Source of the DNA: JABDPF01 sp036351575
Lineage (GTDB): Bacteria; Pseudomonadota; Gammaproteobacteria; Xanthomonadales; SZUA-36
Assembly: GCA_036351575.1 (NCBI GenBank)
Contig: JAZBPJ010000056.1
Location: 1 to 9,503, forward strand
Direction: 5' to 3'
DNA length: 9,503 bases
Numbering within the stretch: the stretch's first letter is position 1; each line of letters begins with the position of its first letter. Under the pieces are notes generated by a model. It was not told the origin of the DNA, ran no database searches, and saw only the letters and a list, made by a program, of their open reading frames with translations. Of this stretch, positions 1 to 5,467 are shown in pieces. The translations under genes were made by a program, and so were the position numbers.

Positions 1-287
1 GCCACGTATCGTATGCGGTTCTGCTCACCGATAAACACGGTGCGCTGCTGCTGGTCTTCCAGGTCCTGCTCGAAAGCCAGCGGCAGCATTTGCGTGAGCT
101 GCCGCCGCACGAACATGTGCGCCATTCGAATCCGGTTGCTTTCGTCGAGTATCTTCTGGCCCTTCTCCGTGGCCTGGCTGGATGCGCGCAATCCGCCATA
201 GGCCAGGGCCAGCAGCATGCTCATCAGGGATATGGCCAGCAGCAGTTCGACCAGGGAAAAACCCGTTGCGCGTTTTCGCCGGCTCAT
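1..287 (-). CDS. gspJ: Type II secretion minor pseudopilin GspJ, 3' part cut off by the window edge
   Basis: About the first 95 codons are present; the rest lies beyond the left edge. The reading starts MSRRKRATGFSLVELLLAIS, a classic type III prepilin signal: a short basic leader, cleavage expected between Gly9 and Phe10, and Glu14 at position +5 of the mature protein, followed by a hydrophobic helix to about residue 31. GspJ is a minor pseudopilin which, with GspI and GspK, forms the tip of the T2SS pseudopilus in the periplasm. The identity rests on the prepilin motif and on its place straight after gspI. The visible stretch after the helix (SSQATEKGQKILDESNRIR) fits the family but is too short for a fold-level check. 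The ATG overlaps the gspI stop as ATGA, so translation is probably coupled. A weak GGGGA lies about 8 nt upstream. Confidence 0.88.
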   Translation of the reverse strand, partial: MSRRKRATGFSLVELLLAISLMSMLLALAYGGLRASSQATEKGQKILDESNRIRMAHMFVRRQLTQMLPLAFEQDLEDQQQRTVFIGEQNRIRYV

Positions 288-760
288 TGGCGAATCCCCG
301 GAAGCGTCGTCATGATGCCGTTGTCCGCCTGGTTCGACAGCACGGCCTTGACCGTGCTGAAGCGGCGCTCCCGTTCGTGGCCCGGCTCACCCCAGGTCAC
401 GAACAGGTCGACCTGCAGCAGGGTGATGCCGGTCAGGCCCGCGAGCGAGGCGACTTCCATCTCGCCCGCGTCGCCTTCGAACTCGTTGATCGACAGCTCC
501 CAGCGGTATTCTCCCGACTCGCCCTGCACCGCCACCCCGGGCTGCAGGGCCACCGAGACGCCGACCTGGTCCATCACCGACTGCGCCGTCAGCGCCGCCT
601 CGGTGAAGTGACGCGCGCGCACGGTGTTGCGCATCGAGCCGGAGAGAATTTCCAGCACCGTTGCGAAGCTCAGCGCAAAGACCATGAACGCGAGCAGCAG
701 TTCAAGCAGGGTGAAGCCGCCGCTGGAGCGGTAGCCGAGTCCTTCACGGCGAATGCGCAC
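284..760 (-). CDS. gspI: Type II secretion minor pseudopilin GspI
   Basis: The protein has 158 residues, somewhat longer than many GspI proteins. The leader MRIRREGLGYRSSGG is followed by FTLLELLLAFMVFALS: cleavage is expected at Gly15/Phe16, with Glu20 at +5, then one N-terminal transmembrane/assembly helix. The middle part (FTEAALTAQSVMDQVG, about residues 52-67) resembles the region after the helix in GspI, and a later strand-rich part (RWELSINEFEG, LLQVDLFVTWGEPG) fits the GspI C-domain. GspI seeds the pseudopilus tip with GspJ and GspK. The start is GTG, chosen because a strong GGAGGAG lies 6 nt upstream inside the end of gspH. Only 3 nt separate it from the gspH stop, and its own stop overlaps the gspJ start. 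Family assignment is by motif plus order in the operon. Confidence 0.92.
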   Translation of the reverse strand: MRIRREGLGYRSSGGFTLLELLLAFMVFALSFATVLEILSGSMRNTVRARHFTEAALTAQSVMDQVGVSVALQPGVAVQGESGEYRWELSINEFEGDAGEMEVASLAGLTGITLLQVDLFVTWGEPGHERERRFSTVKAVLSNQADNGIMTTLPGIRQ

Positions 761-763
761 GGG

Positions 764-1216
764 CTACTCCTCCACCTGTTCAAGCGATGCTTCGCCGGTC
801 AGCCAGGCCACGTTGACCCGGTAAACCCGGCCGTTGGCCTCGAGCCGGACGTTGCCGCCGGTTGAACCGCCATCCGGGTAAAAACGGATTCCGCCGGCGG
901 TTTCCGAGGTCAGCTCGGACCGCGCCGTGTTCAGCTCGACGTTCATGCCCTCGGGCAGCGTAACGGCCTCGCGGTCGGCGGCGCGGTATTCGCGGGTCTC
1001 GGTATCGACCAGGAACAGCTGTTCGGACTTGGACAGGATGGCCTGCGTTCGCGTGTAACGCAGGCTCGCGGCCACTTTGCGCGACGCATTGCGCATCTCC
1101 GCACCACTGATACTCTTTGAAATCGAGGTGCCGACGAGCGCAAGCATCATCGCCACCAGCATCAGGACGAGCAGCAGTTCTACGAGGGTAAAGCCTTTCT
1201 CACGCCGCAGCGGCAC
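764..1216 (-). CDS. gspH: Type II secretion minor pseudopilin GspH
   Basis: The protein has 150 residues. A very short basic leader, MPLRREKG, precedes FTLVELLLVLMLVAMMLALVG, so prepilin peptidase cleavage is expected at Gly8/Phe9, with Glu13 at +5. After the helix, NASRKVAASLRYTRTQAILS (about residues 43-62) is typical of GspH/FimT-type pseudopilins, as is the later GGIRFYPDGGSTGG (about 108-121), the conserved segment of the GspH domain. GspH is a minor component thought to join the pseudopilus tip complex to the GspG shaft. The start is GTG. In frame upstream there is only ATT before the stop, and GAGGT lies 6 nt before the GTG, overlapping the stop codon of gspG. An out-of-frame ATG at 1229 opens only a nine-codon frame and is not the start. 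Confidence 0.93.
   Translation of the reverse strand: MPLRREKGFTLVELLLVLMLVAMMLALVGTSISKSISGAEMRNASRKVAASLRYTRTQAILSKSEQLFLVDTETREYRAADREAVTLPEGMNVELNTARSELTSETAGGIRFYPDGGSTGGNVRLEANGRVYRVNVAWLTGEASLEQVEE
767..773 (-). promoter_or_regulatory. Shine-Dalgarno of gspI, inside the end of gspH
   Basis: GGAGGAG lies 6 nt before the GTG at 760 and encodes the last two Glu codons of gspH. Its strength supports the GTG start and a coupling of gspI translation to that of gspH. Confidence 0.7.
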
Positions 1217-1222
1217 GCGAAT

Positions 1223-1227
1223 ACCTC
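1223..1227 (-). promoter_or_regulatory. Shine-Dalgarno of gspH, overlapping the gspG stop
   Basis: GAGGT shares bases with the TGA of gspG and lies 6 nt before the GTG at 1216. It decides the GTG start, since no other usable start codon is in frame after the upstream stop. Confidence 0.6.
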
Positions 1228-1678
1228 ATTTCCAGTTATCGATATCGGCGTCCGTGTCGTCACCGCCGACTTGTCCGTCGGCCCCGAGCGAGATGATATC
1301 GAACTGGCCCTTTTCACCCGGGTACAGGTAAACGTATTCCCGGTTCCAGGGGTCCTTGAGTATGGAACGCTTGACGTAGGGGCCGTTCCAGCCGTCAGTG
1401 CCGGAGCTGTTGTCGACCAGCTGGTCCAGCGTTTCCGGAAAACTGTTGGTGTCCATGTAGTAGGTCTCGACCGCCATGGCCAGGCGATCGATCTGCGACG
1501 AGGCCGCCTTGGCCTTGGCGCCTTCCGCCCGGCCGATGATGTTGGGCAGCACCAGGCCGCCGATCAGCGCCAGGATAATCAGCACCAGCAGCAATTCGAC
1601 CAGGGTGAAACCCCGGGACGCCGCGCGTGCCGTGACCCGTTTTTCCTGTTTTCTTCGGTTCATTTCCTTGAAAAACAT
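1226..1678 (-). CDS. gspG: Type II secretion major pseudopilin GspG
   Basis: The protein has 150 residues, and the predicted mature form has 127. Cleavage is expected at Gly23/Phe24 (SRG/FTLVELLLVL), with Glu28 at +5. The C-terminal half is diagnostic: WNGPYVKRSILKDPWNREY (97-115), YPGEKGQFDIISLGADG (119-135), then an Asp-rich end GQVGGDDTDADIDNW, which in GspG forms the calcium-binding loop needed for a stable pilus. GspG polymerises into the periplasmic shaft that drives secretion. The start at 1678 is supported by AAGGAG 7 nt upstream. An alternative ATG five codons in (1663) would shorten the leader to 18 residues. Either way the leader is longer than the 6-10 residues usual in GspG. The gene lies 33 bp after gspF, the largest gap inside the operon. 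Confidence 0.97.
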   Translation of the reverse strand: MFFKEMNRRKQEKRVTARAASRGFTLVELLLVLIILALIGGLVLPNIIGRAEGAKAKAASSQIDRLAMAVETYYMDTNSFPETLDQLVDNSSGTDGWNGPYVKRSILKDPWNREYVYLYPGEKGQFDIISLGADGQVGGDDTDADIDNWK

Positions 1679-1685
1679 TTATCTA

Positions 1686-1691
1686 CTCCTT
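1686..1691 (-). promoter_or_regulatory. Shine-Dalgarno of gspG
   Basis: AAGGAG lies 7 nt before the ATG at 1678, in the 33-bp gap after gspF. It is the best match to the ribosomal consensus in the operon, which fits the need for much more major pseudopilin than other components. It also favours the first ATG over the one at 1663. Confidence 0.75.
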
Positions 1692-1711
1692 ACAAAATTC
1701 GACGCCGGCGG

Positions 1712-2926
1712 TCAGCCCACCAGGTCGTTGACACTCAGAATCGCTACCAGCACCGACATCACAATCGTTCCGATAAGAACAGCCAGTAGCAACGTCACCA
1801 CCGGTGTAAAAACCGCCAGCAAGCGGTCGATGGTGTTGCGGACCTCGGAATCGTAGGCATCGGCCACCTTCATCAGCATGCCGTCCAGCTGGCCGGTTTC
1901 TTCACCGACGCTGATCATCTGCAGGGCGAGCCGCGGAAAGCGTTCGCCCTTGGCCAGCGCGCGCGCCAGGCCGCCGCCGGTCTTGACATCGCGTGCCGCG
2001 TCGGTGACGTCCTGCCGCAGAACCGTGTTGGTGACCACGTTGCGGGCAATCGACAATGCAGACAGCAGCGGCACACCGTTGACCAGCAGGGTTCCCAGCG
2101 TGCGCGTCAGGCGCGCGGTTTCCATCTTCGCAACGAGGTCACCGACCCACCGCATCGAAAGCACGCGCATATCCCAGGAGAAGCGCTTCTCCGTGTCCGC
2201 CAGCATTTTTCGAAACTGCCAGACGACCAGCGCGACGACGATCGCGATCAGCCACCAGAATTTCTGCAGCACGTAGCCCACCGCGAGCACCACCTTGGTG
2301 ATGAACGGCAGGTCGCCGCCCAGTTCCTCGAAGATCGGCGCGAACTGCGGTATCACGTATACCAGCAGGAGGATCAGGGAGCCGGCCGCCAGCAGCAGCA
2401 GCATGGTCGGGTAGATCAGCGCCGATACGACGCTGTCCTTCAAATCCTTGGACCGTTCCAGGTAATCGGACAGGCGGTCCAGCGTGACGTCCAGCGTGCC
2501 GCCGATCTCGCCGGCCCGGACCATGTTGATGAACAGCCGGTTGAACGCGCCGTGCTGCTCTTCGAGCGCGTCGGACAGGCTGCCGCCCTCGCGCACCTTG
2601 TCCCGGATCTCGCTCACCGTCCGCCGGACCCGGTCGTTCTCGGTCAGGTCGAGCAGAACCTGCAGCGAGCGGTCGAGCGGCAGCCCCGCGCCGAGCAGCG
2701 TCGACAGCTGCTGGGTGAACTCGCCCACTTCGCGCGTGTTCATGCCGCGCCGGCCCAGGCGGAATCCGCCGAGGCTGAAGCCGCCGCTGCCCGATTCCTG
2801 GGCCTGCAGCGGAATATTGCCCGCTTCCTGCAGTTTCAGGATCACCATGTCCATGGACGCCGCTTCCATCGTGCCCTGCACGGTTTCACCGGCAGGCGAT
2901 ACGGCCTTGTACTCGTACAGCGGCAT
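1712..2926 (-). CDS. gspF: Type II secretion inner-membrane platform protein GspF
   Basis: The protein has 404 residues, normal for GspF. It opens with MPLYEYKAVSPAGETVQGTM, the usual GspF N-terminus, then has two T2SSF repeats (about 65-190 and 268-392). Each carries the conserved core: QQLSTLLGAGLPLDRSL with MVRAGEIGGTLD in the first, and RTLGTLLVNGVPLLSAL with SVGEETGQLDGML in the second. Membrane helices are seen near 168-193, 222-238 and 372-397. GspF sits in the inner membrane, contacts the ATPase GspE and the pseudopilins, and is thought to turn ATP hydrolysis into pilus assembly. The frame stays open upstream to 2983, but that extension lies inside gspE and has no family similarity. 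The ATG at 2926 overlaps the gspE stop by one base (TGATG), with AGGA 6 nt ahead. Confidence 0.97.
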   Translation of the reverse strand: MPLYEYKAVSPAGETVQGTMEAASMDMVILKLQEAGNIPLQAQESGSGGFSLGGFRLGRRGMNTREVGEFTQQLSTLLGAGLPLDRSLQVLLDLTENDRVRRTVSEIRDKVREGGSLSDALEEQHGAFNRLFINMVRAGEIGGTLDVTLDRLSDYLERSKDLKDSVVSALIYPTMLLLLAAGSLILLLVYVIPQFAPIFEELGGDLPFITKVVLAVGYVLQKFWWLIAIVVALVVWQFRKMLADTEKRFSWDMRVLSMRWVGDLVAKMETARLTRTLGTLLVNGVPLLSALSIARNVVTNTVLRQDVTDAARDVKTGGGLARALAKGERFPRLALQMISVGEETGQLDGMLMKVADAYDSEVRNTIDRLLAVFTPVVTLLLAVLIGTIVMSVLVAILSVNDLVG

Positions 2927-4665
2927 CAGGCGTCCTGGGTCACGCGCAGGACTTCTTCCAGGGTGGTGACCCCGGCCAGGCACTTGTTGAGGCCGTCGAA
3001 GTACATCGTGCGCATGCCTTCGGCAACCGCCAGTTCCTGGATCTCGCCGGACGTGGCGTGCCGCATCACCATGCGTCGAATCGGGTCGGTCATCGTCAGC
3101 AATTCGAGGATCGAGGTCCTGCCGTGGTAACCGTTGGGGTTGGCCTCGGTGGGGACCGGCCGGTAAAACACGTAACGGTCGCGCTCACCCAGTTCTTTCA
3201 GGCCGATTTCCTCCACGACCTCGGGAAGCAGTTCGTAAGGCTCGCGCGATTCGGGATCCAGCGTGCGCACGAGGCGCTGCGCCAGGATCGCGTTCACGGT
3301 CGAGGTCAGCAGGTAGTCTTCAACGCCCATGTCCAGCATTCGGGTGACACCCGTTGCCGCGTCGTTGGTGTGAATCGTCGAGAGCACCAGGTGGCCCGTC
3401 AGCGCCGACTGGATGGCGATCCTGGCCGTTTCCAGGTCGCGCATCTCGCCGATCATGATCACGTCCGGGTCCTGGCGCACGATGGCGCGCAGGGCGTGGG
3501 AAAAGTCGAGACCGATCGAGGACTTCGCCTGGATCTGGTTGATGCCTTCGAGCTGGTACTCGACGGGGTCTTCGACCGTGATGATCTTGCGCTCCGGGGA
3601 ATTAAGCGCGCTGAGCGCGGTGTACAGGGTGGTCGTCTTGCCGGAACCGGTCGGGCCGGTCACCAGGATAATGCCGTGCGGCATTTCGAGCTGGTGCACG
3701 AATTCCCCGCGGATATCGTCGTCGAAACCGAGCGAGTCGAAATCGAGGATGATGCTCTCGCGGTCCAGAATACGCATGACCACGCTCTCGCCGTGCGAGG
3801 TCGGAATGGTTGAAACACGCAGGTCCAGTTCCTTGCCCCCGACCCGGTGCATGATGCGGCCGTCCTGGGGCAGCCGCCGCTCGGCGATATTCAGCTTGGC
3901 CATGATCTTGATGCGGCTGATGACCGCGGCCGTCGACTTCGCCGGCGGCGCCTCGACCTCGGCCAGGACCCCGTCGACCCGGTAACGCACCTTCAGGCGG
4001 TTTTCGAACGGCTCGATATGAATATCGGAGGCGCGGCTCTCGACCGCGCGCTGCATGATGAGGTTCACCAGGCGGATCACCGGGGCCTCGGAAGCCAGGT
4101 CGCGCAGGTGCTCGACGTCTTCGAGGTCACCTTCATCCTCGCCGCCGAGATTGTCCACGATCTGGCCCATCGCGCTGCGCCCGCCGCCCAGCAGCTTTTC
4201 GATACCGTTTTCCACCTCGGACGCGATGCCCACGCGCGGCAGGATGTTCTTGCCGCTGGCCATCGCCAGCGCACGCAGCGCGAACTCGTCGCGCGGGTTG
4301 GCCATCACCACGGTCAGGTCGCCGTTGGACTCGGCGATCGGCAGGATCTGGTTCTGCTTGAGAAATCGCACGGAGACGTCCGGCAGCTCCGGCGCCTGCT
4401 CGGGCAGGTCGGCGGTGCGCACGAGGGGAAGGTCGAGCAGGTCTGCCTCGGCTTCCGCGACATCGCGCTCCGAAGTCAGCCCAAGGCGCACCAGCAGGGT
4501 GACGAGGTCGCCGCCGTGCTGATCACGGTAGGCGACGGCACGGCGCAGATCGGACTCCTTCAAACGGCCGGCCTCGAGCAACTGGGCGCATACCGGATCC
4601 TGGCCCATGTCCGGCCCGGCCTGCTGCCCGCTATCGGTCTGTATCGTTTCCTCGCCTGTCTGCAC
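2926..4665 (-). CDS. gspE: Type II secretion ATPase GspE (lacking the tetracysteine zinc motif)
   Basis: This is the cytoplasmic hexameric ATPase that powers pseudopilus assembly. Numbering is from the GTG at 4665 (579 residues). An N1-type domain lies at about 24-159. The N2/ATPase core begins near 190 (EAPVIRLVNLIMQRAVESRA, then SDIHIEP). Walker A GPTGSGKT is at 337-344, the Asp box TVEDPVEYQLEG at 363-374, Walker B PDVIMIGEMRD at 400-410 and the His box GHLVLSTIHTNDA at 424-436. Where most GspE proteins have two Cys-x-x-Cys pairs, this one has RTLDPESREPY (467-477) and YRPVPTEANPNGYHGR (501-516). The only two cysteines are near positions 26 and 562. The start is uncertain: TTG at 4683 would add six residues but falls only about 7 nt after the likely transcription start, and ATG at 4608 is a third option. 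None has a strong Shine-Dalgarno; GGGGA lies 8 nt before the GTG. It leads the operon. Confidence 0.96.
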   Translation of the reverse strand: MQTGEETIQTDSGQQAGPDMGQDPVCAQLLEAGRLKESDLRRAVAYRDQHGGDLVTLLVRLGLTSERDVAEAEADLLDLPLVRTADLPEQAPELPDVSVRFLKQNQILPIAESNGDLTVVMANPRDEFALRALAMASGKNILPRVGIASEVENGIEKLLGGGRSAMGQIVDNLGGEDEGDLEDVEHLRDLASEAPVIRLVNLIMQRAVESRASDIHIEPFENRLKVRYRVDGVLAEVEAPPAKSTAAVISRIKIMAKLNIAERRLPQDGRIMHRVGGKELDLRVSTIPTSHGESVVMRILDRESIILDFDSLGFDDDIRGEFVHQLEMPHGIILVTGPTGSGKTTTLYTALSALNSPERKIITVEDPVEYQLEGINQIQAKSSIGLDFSHALRAIVRQDPDVIMIGEMRDLETARIAIQSALTGHLVLSTIHTNDAATGVTRMLDMGVEDYLLTSTVNAILAQRLVRTLDPESREPYELLPEVVEEIGLKELGERDRYVFYRPVPTEANPNGYHGRTSILELLTMTDPIRRMVMRHATSGEIQELAVAEGMRTMYFDGLNKCLAGVTTLEEVLRVTQDA

Positions 4666-4696
4666 GCTATGTGTCCCCGCCAAGCTGGTTATAAAA

Positions 4697-4728
4697 ATTA
4701 TAAAGGCAGTCCGGCTTCACTGCTTCAA
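4697..4728 (-). promoter_or_regulatory. Possible promoter of the gsp operon
   Basis: Reading towards gspE, a perfect TATAAT (4702 to 4697) stands in an AT-rich patch inside otherwise GC-rich DNA. The best -35-like hexamer, TTGAAG (4728 to 4723), is 20 nt upstream, longer than the ideal 17. At 17 nt there is only AAGCAG, so the -35 is weak. Transcription would begin near 4690. That makes the TTG at 4683 an unlikely start and favours the GTG at 4665. No operator is recognised. The 83-bp gap between the membrane protein gene and gspE holds nothing else clear. Confidence 0.4.
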
Positions 4729-4766
4729 CTCAAAGACAGCGCGGCCGGGTTTCAGTTCCGGGACGC

Positions 4767-5432
4767 TTACCCGGCGTCCTTCTTCAGCTGGTCGGCACTC
4801 CAGCCGACAAACTGTTCCACCAGGGGCCGGTTGGTCAGCACCCAGACGAAAATCGGCGCCAGCGCCGGCAGTATCAGCGTCCCAAGCTGGTAACCCAGCG
4901 CGACGACGGAATCCGTGATGCCATGGCTGAGCACAATTTCGTGGGTTTCCTGGCCGAAATTGAAAGACAGCATCTTCAGCGACTGGAAGACGACGCCCCA
5001 GACCTGCACACCCAGTATCACCACGTAGCCGATCGCCATGATCACCGCCTTGCGCAGCCAGCTGACGTTGGAGCCCATGACGAGCCCGAAAAGCAGCGGC
5101 AGGCCGTAGCTGAACACCAGCGGATTCACGATGAAACCCAGCGCCTCGGTGGTGCCGTCGCGGAACGTGAACTGGATCGCGGTTTCAACCTGGAAAAGGA
5201 AATGCTGGTTGGGCTCCTCGATGATGCGGGTGAAATCGTCCTGCAGCAGGAAAGAGAGGATGTGATCGGCCGCGATGCGGGCCGGCGCGCCGTGAAACGC
5301 CGACAGGGTAAACCAGAGCATGAAGCCGAACAGCATCCACATGGACGCCAGGATCAGCAGTTCACTGAGCCTGAGTTCTTCCTCGGGCGGCGCTTCGTTT
5401 TTCTTGCCTGTGTCGTTCTGCATTGATTCCAT
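4767..5432 (-). CDS. Four-helix membrane protein of unknown role, possibly exosortase-associated
   Basis: I do not recognise this with certainty. It has 221 residues: a charged cytoplasmic-looking N-terminus, then membrane helices at about 24-46, 99-119, 129-149 and 177-199, and a non-membrane section (about 50-95) between the first two. There is no signal peptide, and no cysteine or histidine cluster suggests an enzyme. The pattern VNPLVFSYGLPLLFGLVMG, then VWGVVFQSLKMLSFNFG and ALGYQLGTLILPALAPI recalls, from memory, small membrane proteins annotated as exosortase H-associated. No exosortase lies in the window to back this. The gene starts 35 bp after purL with no visible terminator between, and ends 83 bp before gspE. 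Two ATGs compete: 5432 (AAGG only 2 nt ahead) and 5423 (GGA about 5 nt ahead). It is probably a real gene, judging by its coherent membrane topology. Confidence 0.75.
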   Translation of the reverse strand: MESMQNDTGKKNEAPPEEELRLSELLILASMWMLFGFMLWFTLSAFHGAPARIAADHILSFLLQDDFTRIIEEPNQHFLFQVETAIQFTFRDGTTEALGFIVNPLVFSYGLPLLFGLVMGSNVSWLRKAVIMAIGYVVILGVQVWGVVFQSLKMLSFNFGQETHEIVLSHGITDSVVALGYQLGTLILPALAPIFVWVLTNRPLVEQFVGWSADQLKKDAG

Positions 5433-5467
5433 TGCCTTGTGTCTTCAGTTTTCGGTTCTGCCGCCGC

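Noticed and set aside
2927..2983. 19-codon upstream extension of gspF
   Set aside because: It lies inside gspE and adds MPGRGHHPGRSPARDPGRL, unlike any GspF N-terminus; the next Met begins the canonical sequence.
4761..4779. Inverted repeat GGACGC/GCGTCC around the stop codon of the membrane protein gene
   Set aside because: The stem is only 6 bp with a 7-nt loop and no T-run after it; not enough to call a terminator.
3847..4893. 348-codon open frame on the plus strand
   Set aside because: Antisense to gspE and running through its promoter gap; no family resemblance.
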